Below are positions 54,147 through 62,032 of a stretch of 64,000 nt of DNA, piece by piece. Position 1 is the first letter of the stretch, and each line of letters opens with the position of its first letter. Location: the NCBI RefSeq assembly GCF_037977055.1, contig NZ_CP150274.1, positions 3,534,001 through 3,598,000 of the forward strand, written 5' to 3'. The translations under genes were made by a program, and so were the position numbers. This DNA comes from Paenibacillus sp. FSL K6-1096 (GTDB lineage Bacteria > Bacillota > Bacilli > Paenibacillales > Paenibacillaceae). The notes beneath the pieces are model-generated. The model saw nothing but the letters and a program-made list of their open reading frames with translations, was not told where the DNA came from and made no database searches.

Positions 54147-54989
54147 TTATTTTTGTATTGAAGTGTGCTTCGCTAGCGAATCCATTACAATGTCCCAGTC
54201 ATCGTAATGAAGCTCATGTCCGGTCCCCTCCAATGCCAGTAGCTTGGAACCCGGAATTTCGTTAGCCAGGTTGGTTCCATGTACAAAAGGGATAATAGGG
54301 TCCTCTGTTCCATGTATAATCAAAGCGGGCACACCGATTTCCCCCGTTCTGACCAGATAGGATTCACCGCCAGACAGCAAGGCGTGATTAGTCATACTAG
54401 CCGGGTTTGTACTCCTTGTAAATTCTTGTTTAGCCAATAAGCTAACCTTATTCTCGTCGAAGCGATGTTTCGAGCCTACGAGAATTTTGGATCTGTCCAC
54501 CGCATACCTGACTACCGATTGTTCGTTTGTCCAGTCAACGGCCTCCATATTCGAGAAAAACTCCATAACCTTCTCCTCCATCGGAGGGAGCTGCGGGGCA
54601 AAATTGGACGTGGACAGCAGGGTAATCGTTAGCACTCTCTCCGGATGCCTCAGCGCTATCATTTGAGTCAACATACCGCCCATGGACATGCCGACGATAT
54701 GCGCTTGCGCAACCTTATAGGCATCCAATACTCTAATGGCATCATCCGCCATATCTTCAAACGTATAATCCGGTTGACCCGGTGTACAGGTTGTTGAACG
54801 CCCAACATCCCGGTTATCGTAACGAATGACAAAACGGCCTTCCTCCGCCAGGCGCTGACAGAATTCCTCTTCCCACCAAATCATTGAGGATTGAGCCCCC
54901 ATAATCAATAAAACGGCCGGCTTATCCTGCTCTCCAAAGCTGTCCGTACATAATTCAATTCCATCTATCCTGATGAATTGTTCGTTCAT
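54147..54989 (-). CDS. alpha/beta hydrolase (RdmC-like)
   Basis: This 280-residue hydrolase has LLIMGAQSSMIWWEEEFCQ, RYDNRDVGRSTTC, nucleophile elbow VGMSMGGML, Asp in HGTEDPIIP and His in GTGHELH. The pattern YDNRDVGRST with GMSMGG is seen in the aclacinomycin methylesterase-like branch. The ATG at 54989 follows TTGGAGGGATTCGAT. The long leader upstream holds a terminator and a competing inverted repeat, so expression is probably attenuated. Confidence 0.88.
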   Translation of the reverse strand: MNEQFIRIDGIELCTDSFGEQDKPAVLLIMGAQSSMIWWEEEFCQRLAEEGRFVIRYDNRDVGRSTTCTPGQPDYTFEDMADDAIRVLDAYKVAQAHIVGMSMGGMLTQMIALRHPERVLTITLLSTSNFAPQLPPMEEKVMEFFSNMEAVDWTNEQSVVRYAVDRSKILVGSKHRFDENKVSLLAKQEFTRSTNPASMTNHALLSGGESYLVRTGEIGVPALIIHGTEDPIIPFVHGTNLANEIPGSKLLALEGTGHELHYDDWDIVMDSLAKHTSIQK

Positions 54990-55020
54990 ATCGAATCCCT
55001 CCAAAGGTCTGTAATAAAAG

Positions 55021-55046
55021 AAAAAAACACAGGCTATTGGCCTGTG
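55021..55046 (-). terminator. terminator inside the hydrolase leader
   Basis: On the minus strand CACAGGC-caata-GCCTGTG is followed by seven T. It lies 32 bases before the hydrolase start with no gene ending upstream, so it is a premature terminator. Confidence 0.75.
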
Positions 55047-55154
55047 CATATATAATCGAATAAGAACTGGAGAGCCAAGCTACCACTGTCCTCCAATACA
55101 TATAACTAAATAGGGTTACCGTGAAGGCAAACCATTCTTCGATTATTATGCACA
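55043..55154 (-). promoter_or_regulatory. inverted repeat competing with the leader terminator
   Basis: TGTGCATAATAATCGAAGAA (55154-55135, minus) is nearly complementary to the segment 55066-55043 (beginning TTCTTATTCGATTATATATG). The second arm overlaps the 5' arm of the terminator (GCACA), so the two structures exclude each other: an antiterminator layout. A candidate promoter TTGACA-18-TAGCAT (55280-55251) lies upstream. Confidence 0.5.
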
Positions 55155-55418
55155 CTAAATAGCCTTAAACCACTATTTATTCCCTTGTGCAAAAAATATC
55201 GAAGAATTAGTTTAGCACACGTAACCCCTCCGTTCGTATCAGTTAAGTGTATGCTAGCATGGGATAAAGTTGGATGTCAACATTTAAAGATCACGGCTGT
55301 TGGGGACCATAACGCTCGCGGCTGCTACAGGCATTAGGCAGAAGCTATAAGCCTTGAACCGGCTGGCAATTGAGGTAACTTCTCAACAACGTTACTGATC
55401 AATGGGCCAGCCCCGTTT

Positions 55419-57041
55419 TTATTCAGCGCTCATGTCTTCCTTAATGGCATCTAGTCCGGTCTTATCGTGATAGGCACCGGCACGTACAACAGCATGAATC
55501 TTATGAAGATTTTGTACACTCTCTATAGGATTTGCATCCAGGAGTACAAGATCAGCATTCTTACCTGCTTCTACAGTGCCCATATCATCCAAACGTCCCA
55601 GGAACTCAGCCCCGTTAAGGGTAGTCATCTGGAGAACATGAAGAGGTGAAATATCCGCTTTCTCAAGCTCGTCAAATTCCTGATGTATAGAGTTACCGGC
55701 ATCACGCCAAATATCTCCGCCGCCGCCATCTGTACCAGCCAGCATCTTAACGCCTTCCGAATCGTAGGTCCTTACCAGTTGCAAATAAAGATCGTAGAGC
55801 TCCTGCGAAATGGACTCACTCCCATTAGCAAAGAGACCGGCATGTATACGGATTAGAGTTGGGGTTTGCCATGTGTTGTTGTCAACAAATAGATCTGCAA
55901 GCTGGATTGCCTTTTCTGCACTATAAGTATCAATTAATTGTTGTAGTTGTGCCGGATCCTTTTCCCCTCCTGAGGTTTTAATGGCCGCATTCATAACTTG
56001 TGTGTTCACAAAATTTTGAAGCCCCTTGATCTTCATGAGTTGAACGAAGATTGGATTTGCCGTAATTGAAGGAACCGCGGTTGCCTTTGCTCTTAAGCTC
56101 TTCTCGTCAGTTGAGGCAGAGATCAGGGCCCCGTGGTTAATTCCAAAGTGTTCGACGCTGCGGATTCCATTTTCCGCCGCCATTCTTAAGTCCATGTCAG
56201 GGAGCACATGTCCGACAACCGGAATATTTAGTTTCTTCCCCTCCGCCAGAACGGCATTAAATACATCCGGCAGAACGCCCCCTATTTTAATAAAGTCCGC
56301 CCCTTCCTTTTGCTGCTGGCGGACATAATCCACGGCAACCTTAGGCGTGGGTGCATTCATCGGCGTTAGGACATCACCAGGCATCGAGAGCAGTGCCGGT
56401 TGATCCGTAGAACTGGTAAAAGCGCCGGATCTCCATTCCTTCAGAAGCTCTGGTGAACCGCTCATCTGTCTGAATCCGGTCACGCCATTTGCCAGCAACA
56501 GACTCATCGCATCTGAGGTGTGCTCCTCCCCGATCATATGCATATGCATGTCCAGGTACCCGGGAACCGCATACTTTCCGGTAGCATCCACAACCTTCGT
56601 GTCCTTGTCCGCTTTGATGCTTCCAGCCGGAGCAATCTCTGTGATCTTCCCCCCGGCAGACAGAAGGCTCACGTTAGAAGTTAAATTACCCGTGCGCGTA
56701 TCCACAACCGTTACATTGTTCAGCAAAAGCTTATAAGAAGCACTGGGCTGTTCCAGGTTCACAGCGGTGTAAGGTTGAATCTCCACCGGAGGCTGGCCGG
56801 CAAACAGACCGCCCCATGCGATGACCAGCGCTAAGATCCAATACAGCGGGACTCGCCAGCCATACCAGAATTTTGTTCTTCTCAGCATAATAAGCGAGCC
56901 GGCGCAAGCAGCCAGAATCAGATACGCATACCAGCGTTCATCACTGCTGATCATTAACACCAGAACGATTCCGAAAAGAATCACTGATAACATCACAAAT
57001 CCAATAAAATTTAGAAGCTTGCGTTCTGTTTTGTGCTCCAT
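55419..57041 (-). CDS. membrane-bound amidohydrolase
   Basis: This 540-residue protein has three N-terminal helices (IGFVMLSVILFGIVLVLM; AYLILAACAGSLIML; VPLYWILALVIAWGGLF) and from residue 110 an amidohydrolase barrel: GYLDMHMHMIGEE (HxH), FIKIGG (lysine), VVGHVLPD and SVEHFGINHG (histidines), LAGTDGGGGDIW (Asp), and the terminal NADLVLLDANPIE. The branch contains imidazolonepropionase-like peptidases. The active domain is probably outside the cell. It is divergent from the TetR gene at 57176. Confidence 0.9.
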   Translation of the reverse strand: MEHKTERKLLNFIGFVMLSVILFGIVLVLMISSDERWYAYLILAACAGSLIMLRRTKFWYGWRVPLYWILALVIAWGGLFAGQPPVEIQPYTAVNLEQPSASYKLLLNNVTVVDTRTGNLTSNVSLLSAGGKITEIAPAGSIKADKDTKVVDATGKYAVPGYLDMHMHMIGEEHTSDAMSLLLANGVTGFRQMSGSPELLKEWRSGAFTSSTDQPALLSMPGDVLTPMNAPTPKVAVDYVRQQQKEGADFIKIGGVLPDVFNAVLAEGKKLNIPVVGHVLPDMDLRMAAENGIRSVEHFGINHGALISASTDEKSLRAKATAVPSITANPIFVQLMKIKGLQNFVNTQVMNAAIKTSGGEKDPAQLQQLIDTYSAEKAIQLADLFVDNNTWQTPTLIRIHAGLFANGSESISQELYDLYLQLVRTYDSEGVKMLAGTDGGGGDIWRDAGNSIHQEFDELEKADISPLHVLQMTTLNGAEFLGRLDDMGTVEAGKNADLVLLDANPIESVQNLHKIHAVVRAGAYHDKTGLDAIKEDMSAE

Positions 57042-57112
57042 GGTGTTCCCTCTCTCTATCCGTATTTATACTTCATATGATCGGCCACAGCTTGCTATAA
57101 AACTTTATATTG

Positions 57113-57128
57113 TGATACAAATGTATCA
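57113..57128. promoter_or_regulatory. candidate TetR operator between amidohydrolase and TetR
   Basis: TGATACAAATGTATCA is a palindrome (TGATAC-aaat-GTATCA) overlapping the promoter region of the TetR gene (TTGTGA at 57110, TATAGT at 57134). It would let the repressor block both divergent genes. Confidence 0.6.
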
Positions 57129-57175
57129 TATATTATAGTGAAAACAATACGAAACCGAGAAGTGGAACAGGAGCG

Positions 57176-57739
57176 ATGGTAATGTATCGCATTGGCAAGG
57201 ATAAGCGGAAAATAAAGTCTGCCCAGCTCGTCTGCATAGGCATGGAACAATTGATGACAATCCGGGATTATAACGACATCTCTGTCACGCAGATAATCAA
57301 CGCATCCGGCGTCGGAAGAGCTACCTTTTATCGTTTATTTGATGATAAATCGGATGTTGTATTGTACCAGATGGAATCGGTATTCGATGAATTAATCCAA
57401 CGCCTGGGGGCCCGTACCGATCCCAATGTGGTAATCAAATCTCTATTTGAACTTTGGCTTTCCCAAAAAGAGCTATTTTTATCACTGCTCAAAGCAAATC
57501 TCTATGGGGAGTTTCAAACACGGCTTTCCTTTGTAGTCGGGGAAAAACTGAAGTTCATTAAAGAAAGCGTTGGTCTGGATGACAGGAACTGGGAGTATTT
57601 TATACACATCCGCGCAGCCATGCTCTTCGCTGCGTTGCGGGTAGCGATTACTCAGTTTAACGAGGATAGTCCGCTGGATATCTCCAATACGCTGAACGAC
57701 CTTTTCGGCAAACAGCCAACAATATTTAAATCAAATTAG
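57176..57739 (+). CDS. TetR/AcrR family regulator
   Basis: This 187-residue protein has an HTH (ISVTQIINASGVGRATFYRLFDDKSDVVLYQ) preceded by LVCIGMEQLMTIRDYNDI, and a helical C-terminal domain. It is divergent from the amidohydrolase, with a palindrome between them, and so is the likely repressor. The ATG follows CAGGAGCG. Confidence 0.87.
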   Translation: MVMYRIGKDKRKIKSAQLVCIGMEQLMTIRDYNDISVTQIINASGVGRATFYRLFDDKSDVVLYQMESVFDELIQRLGARTDPNVVIKSLFELWLSQKELFLSLLKANLYGEFQTRLSFVVGEKLKFIKESVGLDDRNWEYFIHIRAAMLFAALRVAITQFNEDSPLDISNTLNDLFGKQPTIFKSN

Positions 57740-57754
57740 CGCTCAGGGGCAATC

Positions 57755-57784
57755 CCAAAAACCACTATCAGGGTCGATAGTGGT
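57755..57784 (-). terminator. terminator of the transglutaminase-like gene
   Basis: ACCACTATC-loop-GATAGTGGT, followed by TTTTT on the minus strand, lies 46 bases after the stop at 57830. Confidence 0.7.
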
Positions 57785-57829
57785 ATCAGTCGAATCTTAG
57801 TACATGCTTATCATTGTAATATGGATTGG

Positions 57830-58537
57830 CTATTTCATCCTACCCTGCCTGATGTGATCAACGTTCCGGTTCATCAGATGCCGGACCACCCGGCTAAAGA
57901 TTATTTTCTTGAACGGGCTGAGCCCTTGCGGATGAGCCGCGAAGAAGGCATCGGGGCTGTCATAAATTCCGAAATCCTGAACGATGCCTTCTTTTTGGAC
58001 GTAGGTATCATTTTCGTTCCAATAGATATCCGGCTTTTGAAAATTATCCGTGGCAACGCCATACCCGCAAAATGAACCCGTACACTGTTCAAATTTCTGC
58101 TGAAGCTTGGTCAAATAGGGAACATCCAGTATAAATCCCTCAATATTCAACCACTTATCTTCATACAGCACTTCAACCCAGCTATGAATGATCTCCCGGG
58201 GGGACAGCTGGTAATACCATCCTTTCATGGCCCCTTTCTGCAGCTTCTTATCAATGGCAAATCCATGCATCCGGCATGGCACGCCCACAGCTCTTAGGAG
58301 CGCCATAAACAGCACACCTTTTGTATTACACTGGCCATAGCCATCCTGTAAGACTTCCGAGGCCGGAATATCATCCGCCCGGTTGTAGCCGAACCGGATT
58401 TCGTCACGAACGTAGTTATAGATGCCGAGAATCTGGTCCTTTCTGGACATCGCATCCCACCGGCGGCCATGAATAAGTTGCTGGATCGACGGGTGAGAAT
58501 AGTTCAGCAATCCGGTTTCCTTCAAGTATGCACTCAT
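57830..58537 (-). CDS. transglutaminase-like domain protein
   Basis: This 235-residue protein has the cysteine-protease-like triad of transglutaminase-core proteins: DGYGQCNTKGVLFMALLRAVGVPCRMHGF (Cys), IIHSWVEVLYEDKWLNIEGF (His and acidic partner). Bacterial members are peptidases or amidases with unknown targets. No signal peptide is seen. The ATG at 58537 follows GGAGGTGTGTTCC, 29 bases after the AraC gene, so they form an operon. Confidence 0.87.
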   Translation of the reverse strand: MSAYLKETGLLNYSHPSIQQLIHGRRWDAMSRKDQILGIYNYVRDEIRFGYNRADDIPASEVLQDGYGQCNTKGVLFMALLRAVGVPCRMHGFAIDKKLQKGAMKGWYYQLSPREIIHSWVEVLYEDKWLNIEGFILDVPYLTKLQQKFEQCTGSFCGYGVATDNFQKPDIYWNENDTYVQKEGIVQDFGIYDSPDAFFAAHPQGLSPFKKIIFSRVVRHLMNRNVDHIRQGRMK

Positions 58538-58566
58538 GGAACACACCTCCTGCACCCATTGTACGG

Positions 58567-59331
58567 TTAATGCAGACAGGAAACTTTTAAAAAGACGCTA
58601 TCTTTGCGGATATCCTTCGCCGTCATGCCCAGCAACTGCTTGCTGGTGGCAGCTAAGTGGGACGGACTGTCAAAGCCGGCGGCCATCGCCGCATCCGTAA
58701 TGCTAAGCCCCTCAAAAATGAAATAGGTTGCCTTCTGCAGCTTATGCAGCACCATGTACCCGCTAAGGGCAATGCCTGTATTTTCTTTGAAGAGATGCGA
58801 CAATCTGCTGTTGGACAAGCCTAACTGCCCGGCGTATTGACTGACGGAGTGTTCGGAGTCCGTGCAATCTTTGATCAGCTGAATAAATTCTCTTATTCTC
58901 GGATCAACAATGGCGGTATTCACCTGCTCTACGCCCAATAGCCTCATAAGCTGTCCCAGAAAAGAACGATAGCTGTCCGCGTCCTTAACGCCAGCATACT
59001 CTTGTTGCACAAATTCGCGAATGCTCTTCATCATTCCTTGCGGAAACACATAGTACTGCTCCCCCACCAGAACCCGCTTAAAGCTCGCAGCCATCTCAGA
59101 GGTGCTGTCGATCAGAAGGAGCATCAACGGATGTCCCGCCTCTTTTAACCGATGAACGACGTTCGAATTGATAATGATCCCTGGACAACTCAAACCTTGC
59201 CCAGCCACCTCAATGTCAAATTCGCCCGTTAATGAGATCGTCACCTGTAAAAAAGAATGCCGGTGGTCTTCCGCATCAATCGAATCCGACACCACCATCA
59301 AATGATGCTCCGCTCCATATAAATTCATCAT
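58567..59331 (-). CDS. AraC family regulator
   Basis: This 254-residue protein has an N-terminal cupin-like sensor (AEDHRHSFLQVTISLTGEFDIEV) and a C-terminal double HTH (VSQYAGQLGLSNSRLSHLFKENTGIALSGYMV; ITDAAMAAGFDSPSHLAATSKQLLGMTAKDIR). It precedes the transglutaminase-like gene on the same strand and may regulate it. Confidence 0.9.
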   Translation of the reverse strand: MMNLYGAEHHLMVVSDSIDAEDHRHSFLQVTISLTGEFDIEVAGQGLSCPGIIINSNVVHRLKEAGHPLMLLLIDSTSEMAASFKRVLVGEQYYVFPQGMMKSIREFVQQEYAGVKDADSYRSFLGQLMRLLGVEQVNTAIVDPRIREFIQLIKDCTDSEHSVSQYAGQLGLSNSRLSHLFKENTGIALSGYMVLHKLQKATYFIFEGLSITDAAMAAGFDSPSHLAATSKQLLGMTAKDIRKDSVFLKVSCLH

Positions 59332-59346
59332 GCTCTAATCACTCCA

Positions 59347-59976
59347 TCACAAAGGTACCCGATCTATAAACGTTATCTCCTCAATATCATGTCTTACAGT
59401 AGAATGCCCCTCTTGAATCCCTCTGCCCACACTTAGTAACATAATGTCTTCATAGTGCTGGGGAATGTTGAGCTCTGCAAAAAGAGCAGCTTTATCATAA
59501 CCTGACATTGTGATGGTCTGGTACCCTTTTTCGTTCAAAATAAGGACTAAGCTCATTGCAGCCAGACTGCCGTCGCGGACCAGCTCCTTTAAATAATCCT
59601 GATTAGACATGTTCTGATAATAATCAATAGCTGCATTCGTTAAATACGTTTTCGTCTCTTGAGTGAAATAACCTTTCTCTAGAGCCTGTTCTTGAATAGC
59701 TTGGATATTCTCAGTATGAAAAGCACGGTAATCCCCCAAGATCAAAATCAAATAACTGGAGGTTACAACCTGCTCCTGGTGATATGCAATGGGTTTAATT
59801 TTAGCGCGTAACTCCTTATCTTCAATGATTAAATAGCGTGTACTCTGAATGTTATTTCCGTTTGGTGATTTGGCTGCCAGTTCAATCGCATCAAGTATTT
59901 CCTTTCTTTCAATCGCATAGTTTGGATCATAATGTCTGACTGATTTCCTGTGTAAAATAATATCCTGCACACTCAC
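59347..59976 (-). CDS. nitroreductase family protein
   Basis: This 209-residue FMN enzyme begins VQDIILHRKSVRHYDPNYAIERKEI with AAKSPNGNNIQSTRYLII, and has the late GYDKAALFAELNIPQHYEDIMLLSVG segment, typical of NfrA/nitroreductase-like flavin reductases. GGGGGG lies about eight bases before GTG at 59976, preferred over ATG at 59991. It is divergent from an HxlR regulator, a common pairing for redox or electrophile sensing. Confidence 0.87.
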   Translation of the reverse strand: MSVQDIILHRKSVRHYDPNYAIERKEILDAIELAAKSPNGNNIQSTRYLIIEDKELRAKIKPIAYHQEQVVTSSYLILILGDYRAFHTENIQAIQEQALEKGYFTQETKTYLTNAAIDYYQNMSNQDYLKELVRDGSLAAMSLVLILNEKGYQTITMSGYDKAALFAELNIPQHYEDIMLLSVGRGIQEGHSTVRHDIEEITFIDRVPL

Positions 59977-60087
59977 TTTAACGCCCCCCATAGCTTAGAT
60001 TTGCTATAATCATCTTATCGGGAGCGTCTGTAATTGAAAATACTGCACTTTATAGTCACTAGGTTACTTCCGAGTAAGGAGGATATC

Positions 60088-60450
60088 ATGAATAAAATAA
60101 ATACAGGATTTGATGTAGTACAAAATATCATTAGCGGTAAGTGGAAAAGCATCATCCTGTATCAACTGGGATATGAGCAAAAGCGTACCAAAGACTTACT
60201 CCAGATTTGTGAAGGCGTCTCACATAAAGTTCTAAACGAACAATTAAAGCAACTGCAACAGGATGGATTAATTCATCGCGCGGTATATGCAGACGAGGTT
60301 CCCATTAGAGTAGAATACACCATATCAGACTACGGCCGGACATTCCTTCCATTATTAAAAGAAATGTGTGATGCTGGCGATCACCATCTCGAAAGACAGG
60401 GGATCACCGCAGGTAACCCTAAAATCTGCGAGCATTCTAAATCACTGTGA
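60088..60450 (+). CDS. HxlR family regulator
   Basis: This 120-residue winged-helix protein reads ISGKWKSIILYQLGYEQKRTKDLLQICEGVSHKVLNEQLKQLQQDGLI, the HxlR core. The usual N-terminal redox cysteine is absent at the start; cysteines occur in LLQICEGV, EMCDAGD and KICEHS. It is divergent from the nitroreductase, its probable target. The ATG follows AAGGAGGATATC. Confidence 0.9.
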   Translation: MNKINTGFDVVQNIISGKWKSIILYQLGYEQKRTKDLLQICEGVSHKVLNEQLKQLQQDGLIHRAVYADEVPIRVEYTISDYGRTFLPLLKEMCDAGDHHLERQGITAGNPKICEHSKSL

Positions 60451-60510
60451 GCGGAATACGAAGGTTAAGAGCCAGGTTTGATCATTAAGTCTATCTTGTC
60501 AACATAAGGG

Positions 60511-60909
60511 GTGAGCTCCTTTAATAACTTTTTTGATTCTGTATCTCTTCAGTGGAAAGCCGGTCCATATGGACACTTCCATTGGAATCAGTTACCTTGG
60601 CATTATGAGGTTATAGCACAAGCTACAACCAATCAGAGCCCAGTAAATCTCGATGATACATTGCCAAGAAATGGCTTCACTTGGTGGATTCAGGATAAGC
60701 CTAGAGCTATTTCAGAAATAGGAACCACCCTCCCACCCGGGTCCTACCAAATGCTAGGAATAACTGGATGTGCCTGTTTGGTTATTCCTGAACACCGGTT
60801 AGTTGCGGTTAGAATGTACAATCAAGTCGGTCCAAACCCACCAGGGTACGACTACTTGGAGGATATTAAGGCATTTGGAGACAAAGTCTTATCGTGCACT
60901 TTGAACTAA
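60511..60909 (+). pseudogene. C-terminal fragment of a beta-lactamase-family serine hydrolase
   Basis: The 132-residue frame contains NGFTWWIQDKPRAISEIG, LPPGSYQMLGITGCACLVIP and VAVRMYNQVGPNPPGYDYLE, which I recognise as the end of class-C beta-lactamase-like hydrolases. The SxxK and YxN motifs that precede this part are missing and nothing upstream encodes them. A GTG start with GGGGTG nearby keeps it formally open. It is probably a deletion remnant. Confidence 0.65.
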
Positions 60910-60983
60910 TTATTCATTCCACTCGTCGCTTTACCACTATATATGATACGGTTCAGCTTAGCCGGTCTACCGGCGATAAACAA

Positions 60984-61014
60984 AGAGCGGCCTGGAAGGC
61001 CGCCTCTGTTTCTT
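60984..61014 (+). terminator. intrinsic terminator
   Basis: AGAG-CGGCC pairs with GGCCG-c-CTCT and is followed by GTTTCTT, 75 bases after the hydrolase fragment. Confidence 0.65.
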
Positions 61015-61149
61015 AAAAAGATATTCACTCATTAATATGCAGGTCTTTTAAACCAAATAGTAGCTCATCAAATCTAAACGTGTGAGAATTACTTTAACTC
61101 ATGGCTTGCTGAGGGTTTATCTCGCTCCGATTAGGCTGCAAGGGGTTGT

Positions 61150-61336
61150 CTTAATTGCAATTCGTACAACTAAATCATCCGATGTGCCGCCAAACCTCCG
61201 TTTAGATGTAGTTCGTGCAATTAAAATGCCCCTATACCTGGATTTTCACCGATACGGGCAAATTTAGTTGTACAGACTACAATAAGAAGAGAAAGTCCAT
61301 CCGTTTCACTGTTTTTAGTTGCACAGAATACACTTA
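61150..61336. repeat. nested inverted repeat element with four TTTAGTTGYAC-type motifs
   Basis: Four related motifs (consensus TTTAGTTGYACRRANTRCA) occur at 61152-61175 and 61208-61226 on the minus strand, and at 61260-61282 and 61312-61334 on the plus strand. Copy 2 pairs with copy 3 and extends through TGCCCcTAT/ATAcGGGCA; copy 1 pairs with copy 4. The whole can fold into one hairpin of about 185 bases. The 300-base gap around it has no convincing gene. It looks like a MITE or structured intergenic repeat. Confidence 0.6.
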
Positions 61337-61372
61337 TCCCTGTTCTTTTCGATACGAACCCACCTTCATCCC

Positions 61373-61810
61373 TTACCAGTTTTCATCATTTAAGGTTTTA
61401 CCTAAGAGCAACGAATTGGGATAATTTTTATGAAATTCTGCTTCATCTACTTTTAAAAAAAACGCTCCTTCAAAAATTAGTTGATTCGTATTAGGCCCGA
61501 TTTCATCTATGGTTCTTGCTATCTCCGATTCCTTAAAGATACTTTGTTCATCTGCTCGCACGAACATGCCATGAGGTGTATAGAATTGACTAGAGTACCC
61601 TTTTGCGATTTTTGATTCTACGGATTCTACGTTTTTTACTAATTCTACGGATTTCACGTTATTTGTTGAAAAATTAGTGTTAACAGGATTTTCAACTGTC
61701 TTATTTACGGCTTCCATTTCTGGATAGGCGTCTGCTTCTAAATTAGATATTATAGCCACTCCTGAAATAATAGTCGCTGCAAAGGCTATTAAATACATTT
61801 TTTTAAACAT
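61373..61810 (-). CDS. hypothetical exported protein
   Basis: This 145-residue protein begins with a signal-peptide-like segment (MFKKMYLIAFAATIISGVAI then ISNLEADA) and continues with an Asn/Val-rich stretch (NTNFSTNNVKSVELVKNVES) and a C-terminal part QLIFEGAFFLKVDEAEFHKN. No family is recognised. Base composition is more A+T rich than the neighbours, so transfer is possible. AGAGGG is ten bases before ATG at 61810; a GTG nine bases upstream is too close to it. Confidence 0.65.
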   Translation of the reverse strand: MFKKMYLIAFAATIISGVAIISNLEADAYPEMEAVNKTVENPVNTNFSTNNVKSVELVKNVESVESKIAKGYSSQFYTPHGMFVRADEQSIFKESEIARTIDEIGPNTNQLIFEGAFFLKVDEAEFHKNYPNSLLLGKTLNDENW

Positions 61811-61920
61811 ATTATTCACGCCCTCTCTATACCAACAATTATTTCCTGCTTTAAAAGATTATATTCGCTGAAATGTAGAACAAATGGATAAGGTCCATAA
61901 AGGAAAATATCGAACTATAA

Positions 61921-62016
61921 ATGGCCGACGAACGCGGAACCACCCACGTGGAGTTGGACGAGAGTGGAGCGGCATTTGAGCCGGACGCGGATAAGTACGC
62001 CCCGTCGGACGGCTGA
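61921..62016 (+). other. 31-codon GC-rich frame, possible gene remnant
   Basis: ATG opens MADERGTTHVELDESGAAFE then PDADKYAPSDG and a stop. It has no ribosome site and follows A+T-rich DNA directly. The composition and acidic wording look like the tail of a protein whose rest is absent. Confidence 0.3.
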
Positions 62017-62032
62017 TTTTACGGCCAACTCT

